64,000 bases of DNA, taken from the NCBI RefSeq assembly GCF_964656455.1, contig NC_135717.1, positions 147,946,308 through 148,010,307 on the forward strand, written 5' to 3'. This DNA is from Halichoerus grypus (lineage: Eukaryota > Chordata > Mammalia > Carnivora > Phocidae). Below the pieces are notes generated by a model. That model had not been told where the DNA came from, did no database searches, and was given only the letters and a program-made list of their open reading frames with translations. The position numbers and the translations under genes were made by a program. This document shows, piece after piece, positions 32,461 to 64,000 of the stretch (positions are counted from its first letter, which is position 1; each line of letters opens with the position of its first letter).

Positions 32461-32884
32461 GGAGGACGTTCTCTTTAATTCCATACTGCCTCCTCAGGCA
32501 TGCTGAGAACCAATATCTGTGAAATGCTTGTTCTTCAGTCTTGCTGTCTATAGTAAATATCATACTCTAATGATATAACTTTGTTTACTTAGGAATTTGA
32601 ATTACATATTTTTCATGTTCAGTTTTTAATTCATAATTTAGCAAGGGAAGGAAGAGATGAGATCTAATTTCTCTTGTCACATGAGTCATATGCTTAAAAT
32701 TGCATGTTTGTTTTCATCGTTAGAATCTGTTTTTACTGCAGCACCTTGTTTTTCTTGTTTTTCATTCATAACTATTCTGTATATTCATTTTCTAGTTTTG
32801 TTTTGTCTGTATTGGTCTTTACTACCCTTACTTCCCCTCGCCCTCTTGTTCACATTTATATTCCCAGCAACTCAAGGTACCTGG

Positions 32885-33010
32885 TCTAATGATAAATTTT
32901 ATTTTCATTTTTCAGAAGTGAAAATAGATTCAGAGAAGCTAAGTTATTTCCTAATAATTAATGAATCTAAGATTGTAACCCAGATCTCAGTTATAGTCCT
33001 GACTAAATGT
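32885..33010 (-). repeat. MIR SINE relic (antisense)
   Basis: TTTTCAGAAGTGAAAATAGATTCAGAGAAGCTAAG and TGTAACCCAGATCTCAGTTAT fit reverse MIR. Confidence 0.6.
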
Positions 33011-34486
33011 AAAATCTTGTTTAAATTTCATTCTTTTACTCATTCTAACACTATTTTTGAGCTTGTGCACTGTGCTAGTGTTGGTTCCTAACCTCCTTGG
33101 GAGCTTCCCAGGTCTAATCTGAAACTGGCTTCTGAATATGGAGGGCAGAGAGACCAAAGAAAGGGGAAGGCCTTTCCAGCTTTGTAGGTGGCAGTTTCGC
33201 TAAGCAAAGGGGACTTGCCTAGGAGGCTTGTCTTGGGCGGCTGGAAGAATAATGGATCCCTGCACCCACCCACCAAATCTTAAAAGTTTATATAGAGAGA
33301 GGTCTTAACTGGGTTCAGTTAAGTGTATTGTGCAGGTGTTCTCAATACCATATCTTTATCTCAAGGCTATGTGCCTTGGGGAGCAGGAAAAGCAAACAGA
33401 ACCACATTCCAAGGGGAGGGGATAAGGAGATTCACTCAGATCACCTGGGTCCAGTTTTAGCTCAACCGAGTCTTTTCTGTGACCTTCCCCAACAGCTAGA
33501 CGTGGGGGATCTGATAGGAAACAAGTTTGCCATGGTCTAGGTCCTAATGCATTTTGGTAAGTTTGTACCTAACTATGAATCAAGAAATTTAACACAAGTT
33601 CTAGTTCAATCACTCACTATATAATTTTGAGGAAAATTGCTAAAACTCACTGTTACTTTTCATCAGATTTTCTGCATCAGTCAATTTACACCAAGATAAG
33701 AGATTTATGTGATAATTTTATAAGTGGCCTTATTAAAGGAACACTTGCCTGGACCTGCCTTCTTTCTTCTCCCTGGTTTTATGAGCAGTTTTATCTGACC
33801 AAAATCATTTCATAAGAGAGCCTTCCCTTTTATAATTGCTACCTTATTCCTTGTATCAGGCAGCTTATTTTATTTAGATGTTACTTTCATTCCCTTTTTT
33901 GCTGCCTTATAGAGAAAATGAATGGTAACTTATTTTTCCAGCATCTATAATAAAGCATGGCCATGAGAAATTTAGTATCCCTGTGTATAATAAATGTTTT
34001 GTTTTGTTTGTTCTCCTGGAGAGGATCAGTGTGCAGCAAGTAGACACTTGTCTTTTGACATGAGACTGGAAAGATTAGGAGGAATCAATGTGAATGCAGA
34101 CTTCACAAACTTTATGTGCTTTAAAAAAGTCATGAAATACAGATTATTCTTATTGAAGAAGATAAAATCATGAAATTATTTTATGGAGAGAACTTTACTT
34201 TCCAGGCTAAATAGTCCTAGATTCATATAAAATTTTCCTATAGGTTTATTTTTTCCACAATTGTACTGTTGAATTTTTAGGAAAAGGGGTTCATGGTACA
34301 ATTTTGCTGAGGGAAGTATATTAAGTTTTGTATCTCTCTATGGTAGCTCATAAGTGGTCTTCCATTGCAGTTGGGTTGTTTGCGCATATGTAGTGACATC
34401 CCATTGTTGTAAGTAAACATGAATCAATCGCATTCAGACTATGTGCCTATGTTGAATATGTTTATGTGGCTAGAGGTACTAGAATT

Positions 34487-34800
34487 TGCCTTAGTCTGTT
34501 CATATTGCTCTAACAGAATACCCTATATTAGGTGGTTTATAAACAACAGGAATTTATTTCTCACAGTTCTGGAGGCTAGGAAGTACCAAGATCAAGGCAT
34601 GAGCATTTTCAGTGTCTCATAAGGGCCCACTTCCTGGTTCATGGATAGTGTCTTTTTACTGTTTCCTCACATGGCAGAAGGGCCAAAAGATCTTTCTCAG
34701 GCCCTTTTATAAGGGCACTAATCTCATTTGTGAAGTCCCCATCCTCATGAAGTCCCCATCATTTAGGGGTACACAAACATCCACTCTGTACCATTCCCAC
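34487..34800 (+). repeat. Unassigned dispersed repeat, copy A
   Basis: TTAGTCTGTTCATATTGCTCTAACAGAATACCC, AATTTATTTCTCACAGTTCTGGAGGC, CCTCACATGGCAGAAGGG and TTTTATAAGGGCACTAATCTCAT form a pattern shared, more diverged, with copies at 41.3 and 54.5 kb. Family not named. Confidence 0.65.
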
Positions 34801-35105
34801 AGCTAACATTTAATACTGATGTGGTACGTTGTTATAGTAATGGCCCCCAGTGAATCATGCCTCCCTCTAACTATTCCTTTATGTAACCCTCTCCATTTCC
34901 CTTAACCTCTACCCTTGCAAGTACTTCTTTTGGGCAGAACCTAAAATGACTCCACAGCTGAGCTCATGACATGCATGAGAACTACTAGCTCTCATTCCCT
35001 TTCTCTCATAATATGCTCCCTTGGAGATTCTTCAAAAATTCTATGATCTTGACCCTTTATAGCCTCTCCTTCAGTGACTGGGTTTACCTTGCTTGATGGG
35101 GGGAT

Positions 35106-35126
35106 ATATATATATATATATATATG
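35106..35126. repeat. (TA)n at the end of an L1 fragment
   Basis: About ten TA units directly abutting the L1 break at 35127, probably grown at the insertion/break junction. Confidence 0.85.
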
Positions 35127-36705
35127 TTGAGTTTCGTAAGTTCTTTATAGGTTTTGGATACTAACCCTTTATTGGTTATGTCATTTGTAGATATCTTCTC
35201 CCTTTCCATAGGCTGCCTTTTATTTTGTTGATTGTTTCTTTGGCTGTGCAGAAGGTTTTTATCTTGATGAAGTCCCAATAGTTCATTTTTGCTTTTGTTC
35301 CCCTTGCCTCTGGAGATGTGTGTAGTACGTTGCTACAGCCGAGGTCAAAGAGGTTGCTGCCTGTGTTCTCTAGGATTTTGATGGCTTCCTGTCTCACATT
35401 TAGGTCTTTCATCCATTTTGAATTTATTTTTGCGTTTGGGTAAGAAAGTGGTCCAGTTTCATTTTTCTGCATGTTGCTGTCCAGTCTTCCCAACACCAAT
35501 TGTTGAAGACACAGTCTGTTTTCCATTGGATATTCTTTCCTGCTTTGTTGAAGATTAGTTGACCATGGAGTTATGGGCCCATTTCTGGGCTCTCTATTCT
35601 GTTCCATTGATCTTTGTGTCTTTTTTTGTGCCAGTACCATACTGTCTTGATGATTGCAGCTCTGTAATATATATTGAAATCTGGAATGGTTCCAGCTTTG
35701 CTTTTCTTTTTCAGGATTGCTTTGGCTATTTGGGGTCTTTTGTGGTTCCATACAAATTTTAGGATTGTTCTAGCTCAGTGAAAAAGCTGGTGGTATTTTG
35801 ATAGGGATTTCATTAAATGTACAGATTGCTTTGGGTAGTATAGACATTTTAACAATGTTTTTCCAATCCATGAGCATGGGATACTTTTCCATTTCTTTGT
35901 GTCCTCTTCAGTTTCTTTCATCAGTGTCCTATAGTTTTCAGAGTACAGATCTTTTACCTCTCTGGTTAGGTTTATTCTTAGGTATCTTATGGGTTTTGGT
36001 GCAATTGCAAATGTGATAGATTCCTTCATTTCTCTTTCTGCTGCTTCATCATTGGTGTATAGAAATACAACAGATTTCTGAATGTTGACTTTATATCTTG
36101 TGACTTTGTGTTTTTGTTCTAGCAATCTTTTGGTGGAGTCTTTCGGGTTTTCTGTGTGGAGTATCATGTCTGAGAATAGTGAGAGTTTGACTTCTTCCTT
36201 GCCAATTTGGATGCCTTTTATTTCTTTTTGTTGTCTGATTGTGGAGGCTAGAACTTCCAGTACAATGTTGAATAACAGTGGTAAGAGTGGACACCCTTGT
36301 CTTGTTCCTAACCTTAGAGGAAAACTCTCAGTTTTTCCCCATTGGGGATGATATTAGCTGTGGGTCTTTCATGTATGGCCTTTATGATGTGAGGTATGTT
36401 CACTCTACTCCTACTCTGTTGAGGGTTTTTATCAAGAATGGATGTTCTATTTTTGTCAGATGCTTTTTCTGCATCTATTGAGAGGATCATAATGGTTCTT
36501 ATCCTTTCTTTTATTAATGTGGTGTATCACCTCGATTGATTTGTGAATGTTGAACCAGCCCTGCAGCCCAGGAATAAATCTCACTCAATCGTGGTGAATA
36601 ATTCTTTTAATGTACTGTTGAGTTCAGTTGGCTAGTATCTTGTTGAGAATTTTTGCATCCATGTTCATCAGGGATATTGGCCTGTAATTCTCCTTTTTAG
36701 TGGAG
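35127..36705 (-). mobile_element. L1 ORF2 internal fragment (reverse transcriptase to C-terminal part)
   Basis: Plus strand reads antisense L1 ORF2 over about 1.6 kb, from AGTTCTTTATAGGTTTTGGATAC to CATCAGGGATATTGGCCTGTAATTC. The minus-strand frames are broken by stops and shifts (pieces at 35751-35176 and 36167-35775). Both L1 ends are missing, and no target-site duplication was found. Confidence 0.9.
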
Positions 36706-37152
36706 CCCCCCTACACTTTAGATTTCCAGCTTTAATCAAACAGGATAACTATAAGCACATAAGGGACCCCAGGCACAACCAGCAAAATAAATATATATGT
36801 ATATTTATATATATGTGTGTGTGTATATATGCACACACATACTTGTGCATATGTATCAAATAAAGATATTTATATCAAGGAATGGACTTAAAAAATCATG
36901 GGGCTGGTAAATTCAAAATCTGTAGATGTAGAGTAGGCTGGGAAAGTAGAAACTCTCCAGCAGGATCTGATGCTGCAGTCTCGAGGTAGAAATTCTTCTT
37001 AGGGAAACTTCAGTTTTGCTCTGAAGGCAATTCAGCTGATTAGATGAGGTCCATCCACATTATGGGATATAATCTTTACTTAAAGTCATTGGATTGTAAA
37101 TGTTAACAACACCTACAAAATAACCTTTATAACGACACCTTGGTTAGTATTT

Positions 37153-37354
37153 GGGGCGCCTGGGTGGCTCAGTCATTAAGCGGCTGCCTTCGGCTCAGGT
37201 CATAATCCCAGGGTCCTGGGATTGAGTCCCGCATCGGGCTCCCTGTTCAGTGGGAAGCGTGCTTCTCTCTCTCCCACTCCCCCTGCTTGTGTTCCTGCTC
37301 TTGCTATCTCTCTCTCTCTGTCAAATAAATAAATAAAATATTTAAAAAAAAAAA
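37153..37354 (+). mobile_element. Carnivore tRNA-Lys SINE
   Basis: GGGGCGCCTGGGTGGCTCAGTCATTAAGCGG head, CT middle, AAATAAATAAATAAAATA tail and A-run. No duplication seen. Confidence 0.95.
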
Positions 37355-37401
37355 GAAAACTATTGCCTAGGCAAGTTGACACATAAAACTAACCATAACA
37401 G

Positions 37402-37598
37402 GGATGCCTGGGTGGCTCAGTTGGTTAAGCGTCTGCCTTCGGCTCAGGTCATGCCCGAGCCCCGTGTCTGGCTGCCTGCTCAGTGGGGAGCCTGCTTCTC
37501 CCTCTCCCTCTGCTTGCCACTCCCCCTGCTTGCATTCTCTCTCTCTCTCTCTCTCTGTCAAATAAATAATAAATAAAATCTTACAAAAAAAAAAAAAA
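37402..37598 (+). mobile_element. Carnivore tRNA-Lys SINE with 15-bp duplication
   Basis: GGATGCCTGGGTGGCTCAGTTGG head, a shortened region after GGTCATG, (CT)n and A-rich tail. AACTAACCATAACAG flanks it at 37387-37401 and 37599-37613. Lies 47 bp after the previous SINE. Confidence 0.96.
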
Positions 37599-38521
37599 AA
37601 CTAACCATAACAGTAGTCTTCATGAATAGTAAGCATTTTATGCCATTTACTTGATGAATAGCACTTCATTGGTAAACCCACGTGATGCTTCTCAAACCCC
37701 TCACCCATACCAAGTTTATAGAATTTTAAGAGATAACCCAAGGGAGCTTAATGAAACAAAGGGAGTGAGCTCGTTCTGTGGCATGCTTGTGAGCTCAGTT
37801 GTGGAGTCATCTGAGGTTCTGCCCCCAAAGCCACCTGTGGGAGTAGAGGATGGAAGTAGGGGTGCTGGTTTTAAATAGATCTCAGCAAATAAAAGCTGGA
37901 TATTACCAGTTTCCAAGGAGGGACTAAGGATCTTTCTTCTAATGAAGGAAGATGAAATAGAGATAAAGGGAACTTGAGGTGATGATTCCCAGTAATGTGG
38001 GGTTTTGAACCCAAAGAACACGTATGAGAGTCTCATTTGGTAATGTTCAAGTAAGTATTTTTGTTTTCCTTTCTTTCACCATTTTGCTCTAATGCTGTAC
38101 TGTTCAAAAACTATGTTTAGCCAGAATGTAAGGTACTCTCGTATCTAAAGAAAGAGAAGAGTAGAACCCCATTCCATGACAAGAGGCTTCTTATTTGAAG
38201 TGAGCCAGAGCTTGGAGCAGAGGACAATCCCCAAAGTTAAATCAAGTTGAAAGTTTTGATTACTATGTTGGAATTGAGCATTTCAGTTACTGCATGAAAC
38301 TGCATTGCAACTTAACGTGACTGCATAACTCTTCATTAACTACCTATTTAGAAATCCTGGGAACGGTCCAGGTTTCTTAAAGTAGCATTTTATAACCTTA
38401 TGTTTTTTAAGCCTTTAAATTCAACCTAAAAAAAAATCTTATTTTATAAATTTACCGTTTTATTCTGTAACAACTCAAATTGAAAGGACTAAATGCCTTA
38501 GCTACATTTAAAAGTTGGTCA

Positions 38522-38729
38522 GGGCACCTGGGTGGCACAGTCAGTTAGGCATCCAAGTCTTGGTTTCCACTCAGGTTGTGATCTCAGGGTCGTGGGATAG
38601 AGACTGACATGGAGTCTGCTTGGGATTCTCTCTCCTTCCCTCTACCCCTCCTCCCCGGCCCCCCCTCCGCATGTGCACACATGCTCTCTTTCTCTAAAAT
38701 AAATAAGTCTTAAAAAAAAAAAAAAAAAC
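38522..38729 (+). mobile_element. Carnivore tRNA-Lys SINE
   Basis: GGGCACCTGGGTGGCACAGTCAG head, CT/CG-rich middle, AAATAAATAAG tail with A-run. Confidence 0.93.
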
Positions 38730-38765
38730 TTGTTTAAATTCCCTTAATTTAAAATTATATTTATA

Positions 38766-38963
38766 GGGTCTCCTGAGTGGCTCAGTCAGTTAAGCATCTG
38801 CCTTCAGCTCAGGTCATGATCCTGGAGTCCCGGGATCAAACCCCACATTGGGCTCCCTGCTCAGTGGGGAGTCTGCTTCTCCCTTTCCCCCTGCTCCCCC
38901 TCCCTGCCCCCGCTCATGCTCTCTTTTTTTCTCTCTCAAATAAATGAATAGAATCTTTTAAAA
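38766..38963 (+). mobile_element. Carnivore tRNA-Lys SINE
   Basis: GGGTCTCCTGAGTGGCTCAGTCAG head, TTCAGCTCAGGTCATGATCC, tail AATAAATGAATAGAATC. Confidence 0.93.
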
Positions 38964-39060
38964 ATTTGTATTTATAATTTGAATGTATTAATTTTTATTC
39001 AAGGACTTCAGATACCTGACTTAAAAAGTAAAACTTTCTCAATACTTAAAACAATTTGTA

Positions 39061-39260
39061 GGGGCACCTGGGTGGCTCAGTCGTTGGGCGTCTGCCTTCG
39101 GCTCAGGTCATGATCCCAGGGTCCTGGGATCGAGCCCCGTGTCGGGCTCCCTGCTCGGCGGGTAGCCTGCTTCTCCCTCTCCCGCTCCCCCTGCTTGTGT
39201 TCCCTCTCTCACTGTCTCTGTCTCTGTCAAATAAATAAAATCTTAAAAAAAAAAAAAAAA
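39061..39260 (+). mobile_element. Carnivore tRNA-Lys SINE
   Basis: GGGGCACCTGGGTGGCTCAGTCG head with good consensus throughout, tail AAATAAATAAAATC and A-run. CAATTTGTA flanks both sides. Confidence 0.96.
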
Positions 39261-39803
39261 AAACCAATTTGTATAAACCTAGTAAATTAAGCTTAAAACT
39301 ATTAGCAACTCCCAAGTCCTTACAAAATTCCAATAATGTTTGTAAACTTGGCTAAATTTTTATACTTTTCAACTAAAAAGCCTAAATCCACAAATTGCAT
39401 GGTTTGTAATTTAATATTATATATATTATACATATTGTATCATACAAAATTGTATTTTATAGTTTTAAAGCTGATATACCAAGAGTCTACAGTGTGTGTC
39501 AGATTCTCTTAAACATTATTAGTACTCTAATAATCATATATATGTTGTTCCCAAATACAGCTTTGAGGTAGTAAAACCATAGGTTTAATTTACTCCTTTT
39601 TCTTCTATTAATTTTAATTTTTCCTATGGTGAGAACATATAAGCAAACAGTTTGACAAACAGCAGTTTGGGGTAAAAATCCCAAATGTCCCCAGATCAGG
39701 GTTCTGAGATTATGGGAGAGAGATTTGTGACCCATACACAAGACTTGATTTTCACCTACCTGGTGGTGGATGTCCTGAGTTGTTTTGTTTTTCTAAATTA
39801 CCA

Positions 39804-39804
<1 letters not shown>

Positions 39805-39840
<36 letters not shown>
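39805..39840. repeat. (CA)18 microsatellite
   Basis: 18 uninterrupted CA units; a likely polymorphic marker. Confidence 0.97.
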
Positions 39841-39842
<2 letters not shown>

Positions 39843-41289
39843 GGGAGAGTAAAATGGTTCTTACACATTAGGTGCTCTATTTATAGCTTCTTGGGAGTAT
39901 TGCTGAAGAACCTTCTGACCTGTTCTAGTGTAGACTGGCTAGTGGACCTGCTTGTATGGTTCTCATTCTGGGTATTTCTTTTGTTGCTGTCTTGCACTGG
40001 ATCCCGTGTTTCCTGATTTCCCTCTCTTTCTGTTTCTTAATATACTCTCTCATTTATTGGAATAAGTCTTCTGTTAGTTTCCTGAGGAGACATCAAGGGT
40101 AAAGTTTTTGAGACCTTGAATATCTTAAGATATTTTTTATTCTACTTTCCTAGTTGGGAAATTTGTGTTTATTAATATCAAATTTTAGGTTGGAAATTAT
40201 TATCCCTCAGAAATTTGAAGCATTACTCCTTTTTTTTCAGAATTTTCCTCCCTTGCCCCCCCCCCCCAGTCCTCCAGCTTCCAGTGTTAGTGGAAAAAAA
40301 AAAAAAAAAAAGATTTGTTTGAATCCTAATCTTTGCTATGAAACCTGCTTTCTTCCTTTGTGGAAGCTTTTAGAGGCCTCTTTTTTGTTTGTTTCCAGGG
40401 TTGTAAAATTTTACAAGATTGTGTGCCCAGTTGGTAGAAGATAACTGGAGGATCTCAAAATATGTAGACAGACTTTTAGTTAACCCTCATTTTCAGTTTG
40501 CTGCCTGTTTTCACTTGTGTCCCCTATATCAGACACCCTGTGTTTCACCTATTTCAGAGAGGAAGTCTCTAGTCTTCTGCCCAGCTACAGGAGAAAAGGT
40601 TACTTGCCTGTACCCAATGACAGAGGAGTCTAAATTTTAACAAATACATCTGTTCCTTTTTCTTGAGATTCTTGTCACCAGTTTTGAGATTGATGCTGGC
40701 AGGGATGCAAAAAACTTTTTAGCTTTCCCCCTTAAGCTTAAGATTTACTTTCCTGAGCTCTGTTGCGTCACCACTGAACTTTTGTTTTTCCAGCTTCCAA
40801 AATCCAATGGTCTTTATCCTTGTGAATTTATACTTTTTTTTTCTTTTTAATACCTTGTCATTTTAGTGTGTGATTCAGGAGTGAGGCAAATGCCTGCTCA
40901 GTATCTCCAGTCTTTAAACAACTGCTATTAACTTTTTCTGGGATAAGGCACAAGTTCGTACTCTTTAGAGATGATAAATCACTGCTGGGTTCAAGATAAA
41001 CTCTTAGATCATTTTTTTTTTTTTACTTGAAAACTATCCTTCAAAAGGTACAGCTAATATCCTTTTGTGATTTGTAGGATTGGATTTTGCATTTCTTTAA
41101 GTAATATATTCTAAGGTTTTCCTATCTATACTTTAATACTTTCTTATAGGCTTTTGTGTGTCTATATCCTTATATAGATCTTACATCTGATTTTAAATCT
41201 CTCTGCCCTTCCTACTGTCTTCTTCCTCTCTGATCTAGCAGGAACTCCTATAGATATATATCACATCTTAGATCTTCTGGCTCTGTGAG

Positions 41290-41755
41290 TAATGTATTAG
41301 TTTCTTCTTGCTGCTGTAACAAATTACCACAAATAAAGTGACTTAACACAAATTTATTATTTTATAATTATGGAGGTGCAAAATAGGTTTCCCTAGACTA
41401 AAATTGAGAGTCAGTAGGGCTGTGGTCACTTTAGATGCTCTAATGAAGAATGTGTTTCTTTGCTTTTTCCGGCTTCTGGAGGCCACCATCATTCCTTGCC
41501 TTGTGGCCCCAGCCTGCCATCACATCACTCTAATCTCTGCTTTCCTGACTCTCCTGCCTCCCTCTTTAACTTTTAAGGTCTCTTATCATTGAATTGGCCC
41601 ACCCAGATAATCGAAGATATAACCTCCTCATCTCGAAACCCTCAATTTAATCACACCTTGTAATGTCTCTTTTGCCATGTAAAGTAACATTATCACAGAT
41701 TCAGGGATTTGGATATGGATAGTTATGGTGGGCCATAATTCTGCCTTCCACAGAG
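41290..41755 (+). repeat. Unassigned dispersed repeat, copy B
   Basis: TGTATTAGTTTCTTCTTGCTGCTGTAACAAATTACC, CTTGCCTTGTGGCCCCAGCC and GGCCCACCCAGATAATCGAAGA follow the same outline as the copies at 34.5 and 54.5 kb. Confidence 0.65.
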
Positions 41756-42679
41756 AATGATACTAATGATACTACTCAAGCTAGAAAAGTCTATCATTGG
41801 CTTGTTTTTCAGGAGTACCCTCCAACCTTATTTTTATTATAAGGCTAATTCTTCAGTATCATACAGTTAATACAGTTCCTTCTCTAAACCATTTTCTTAC
41901 TAAATCCTTTCTAAAGCAATGATTTAATTATGAATTGTCATGTCTGAAGCCTGTTCTCTAGATTAAAATCATTGTTGTAATGAGAAAAACACTATGATTT
42001 AGATCTGGGTTTTAAACTCATATTGCTAAGCAGATAACATAAATCAGTGTGAAAAATAGTGAGACTATAGTTAAATGGCTAATATACAGCTAGCTTAGGC
42101 TTAGAATGCCTTTAGACACATTTGAGATATTTTTAAAAGGCTTTAACCAAATTAAACAAGGCTGCAGGCTAACAGTTTGGATGCCTAATTTAGGTAATAG
42201 TTGGTTTTCGGGTATATAAAGTACTAAAATACAAGCTTTAGCTACATTTCAGAAAATCCATGTTCAGTGTCTTTTCAAGTATTTTTTTTCCTCACAAAAA
42301 TTTATTTACTGCTTCTGGAGTACACCATACTAGGTTTTTAAAGTTTTCATACATCTATATATATATATGTATATATATTCCCTGAATAACCTGTGACAAT
42401 TGATAGGGAGTTCACTATCTAGTTAGCTAGAGAGGTAAGTCCAGAGATTAAATGGTGTGATAAAGGATTCTAATAGAAATATGAAATACATGAAGGAGCA
42501 ATTAATTTTAAGTTAGGAATTTGGAGAGGTGGTCAGCTAATGCTTTTTAGAGGTGGATGACATTTGAGCTGAGCTTTGAAGTCTCCTGGAGAATTAGCAT
42601 TCACTATTTTACTTATCCTTCTATGAAAATTTTACTTACTTGAAAAAACAATGATGCTTATTTCATCTTACCTTCATGA

Positions 42680-62287
<19,608 letters not shown>

Positions 62288-63134
62288 TGAATTAAAATGT
62301 TAGTTCATTTAATGCTTACTAACTATAGAATTAAGTGTGATGCATTTAAGTGTTTAAAATGTTTAGTTCAGTTATATAAGTCCTAGTTTTATGCTTTTTT
62401 TATTTTTCATCTTGATAGTCTCCTCATTTTTCTGTAATTCAGGTTAGGAGAATTCCATAGCACCCACCTCATCCTATGTTCTTATTATTATCAATATAAT
62501 TTTATCGTACACCCTGCAACATAACAAACTTTGAGTCAGACCCAAATGAAAACAAGGATATTGTTGAGACTAGAGTTATAAATGACCATTGCCACTTCGA
62601 TATGCAATGAACTAAGATACAGTCTTCTTACTTGAGTCATATTGAGTTAATATATATAAATGCATATAGTAAGCAGTCTATAATTTCTTGATATCATCAC
62701 TATCTGCATCATAACCACCATGTCCTAGTTGCCTTAAACTAACAATTAAGGAACAGAATAGTCATACTGTATATATGCAAGAAATGGCCACTGACTGCTT
62801 TCTCACTTTCCAGTCATCCTTCAACCCGCAGCATTCTGACTCGTCTCTACATCATTGCCTCCTAGTAGCTAAATCCAGTCCTTGTATTTCAAATTTATTT
62901 CCCTGGTGTCTGTAAAAAGTCTCTCTCCTAATTCTCTTCCATGTCTGCTCATTGCTGCTCAGTCTCATCTCAGAGTCTTCTTGCTATACTTGCTCTTTAA
63001 ATATTTTTTATTTGCCAGTTTTACTCAGCCATTTTTCTCACACTGCATATTCTCCCTGGATGATCTCATCCATGTCTGCAATTTTCACTAACATCTACCA
63101 GGCCTTTTCTCTTAACTTCCACTCATATATCCAA

Positions 63135-63350
63135 TCTTAATCAATACCAATTTTTGAGTGCTTACCATATGCCAGGAGCCATGCTAGACCCTTTAGATTT
63201 GTTTTATTTAATCTAATATTCCTTAACTGTTGTGCACATTTGAAAATTAAAGCTCATCTAGGTTACTTAAATCAGGTTACCTCAAGATCACACAGCTAGT
63301 AAACAGTAGAATTTTGATTCAGATTTATATCTGACTGCTTCCAATGTCCA
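63135..63350 (-). repeat. MIR SINE relic (antisense)
   Basis: TGAGTGCTTACCATATGCCAGGAGCCATGCTAG, CTCAAGATCACACAGCTAGTAAACAGTAG, CTGACTGCTTCCAATGTCCATGC: full-length reverse MIR. Confidence 0.85.
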
Positions 63351-63356
63351 TGCTTT

Positions 63357-63397
63357 TTCTTTTTTTCCTTTCCTTTTTCCTTTCCTTTCCTTTCCTT
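63357..63397. repeat. (TTTCC)n tract
   Basis: Imperfect TTTCC pentamers directly after the MIR relic. Confidence 0.9.
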
Positions 63398-64000
63398 AGG
63401 CTCCATGGTCCATGTTCTTTCTGATCCATGCACTCTTATCCTGATTAAGTGGATCTCTCAAAATGAAAGAAGTTGAACTGTGTTACTAAGACAAAAACAT
63501 AGAGAACATTAGTACTAAATGAGACCATAGGGATAATTGAAGTATAACCTTATAGATGAGGAATTGAGTCCCAAATAATTAGCCTAAAGCTGTATAAGTA
63601 ATTTGTATCTATTTCATAAAGAGTTTTACTATGACTTGTAATAAATAATTCTAGCTTTAAAATACGAAATTATTCCAAGAATGTCATGATAATCTGTGGT
63701 ATAGATGCAATCTGGGTAAGCCAAATTTTTTTTAAATATAGCCAATGACAAGATTGACCTTTCATAAACACAAAAATATTCAAATTTTAAGTAAAGGCCC
63801 CCAAAAGGAAAAGTCACAGTTAAAAATTGGTTTGTCAGCTTATATGTAAACAGAGTTTTTGAAATAGAGGCAAATATTGGAATTCAATATCATTAAAGAC
63901 TGAAGTAGAAGGTAGTATGCATATTTAATTTTTTTGGTGTTATTCCCTTTGAAGTTAGACGATTATTAGAACAATCCTCATTCCTTAGAATAAACTCAAA

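Noticed and set aside
32657..33091. 144-codon plus-strand ORF in TMTC3 intron 1
   Set aside because: Partly over an antisense MIR relic; Phe/Leu/Ser-rich chance translation of T-rich DNA with no recognisable domain.
35176..36167. Minus-strand ORFs of 191 and 130 codons
   Set aside because: They are broken pieces of L1 ORF2; the two lie in different frames and neither has the L1 start.
35106..36845. AT dinucleotide runs as possible cruciform or origin signals
   Set aside because: Ordinary simple repeats next to L1 and SINE insertions; no further structure supports a function.

Overview
This window is mammalian nuclear DNA, most likely from an arctoid (dog-like but non-canid) carnivore. About 16 full-length tRNA-Lys-derived SINEs are scattered on both strands. 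They have the carnivore CAN-SINE layout: a tRNA-like head, a CT-rich middle and an AATAAA/poly(A) tail. Their sequence looks more like the bear/seal/mustelid type than the young dog or cat types. That assignment is from memory of the families, not from a search.

Two protein genes lie head to head. On the minus strand, from about 29.5 kb down to the left edge, is the 5' part of CEP290 (centrosomal/ciliary transition-zone protein): a non-coding first exon and 22 coding exons, the last ending at 207. On the plus strand, from about 30.2 kb to beyond the right edge, is the 5' part of TMTC3 (ER membrane O-mannosyltransferase): a probable non-coding first exon and seven coding exons, the last ending at 62286. 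A CpG-rich stretch at about 29.47-30.47 kb separates them. It carries three clustered ZNF143/THAP11-like motifs and looks like a shared bidirectional promoter. The order and orientation match the human 12q21 CEP290-TMTC3 locus.

Nearly all exon limits below were set by hand from open frames, AG/GT junctions, phase continuity and recognisable protein sequence. The CEP290 exons join without a phase conflict into 1029 codons, and the TMTC3 exons into 399 codons plus 2 nt. No nuclear, bacterial, CRISPR or viral system is hidden here; the rest is intron filled with SINEs, L1, L2, MIR and a few DNA-transposon relics.

The most interesting observation is in CEP290 between the exons matching human exons 18 and 19. 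Two extra open, phase-0 exons (774 nt and 93 nt) with good splice sites would add 289 residues that I do not recognise in the canonical human or mouse 2,479-residue protein. Other points worth checking are a 70-bp GC-AG intron after exon 16, an A10 coding run in exon 17, a 21-nt microexon 8, a T24 tract at the exon 14 acceptor, and a SINE insertion whose target-site duplication lies about 130 bp beyond its own tail (possible 3' transduction).
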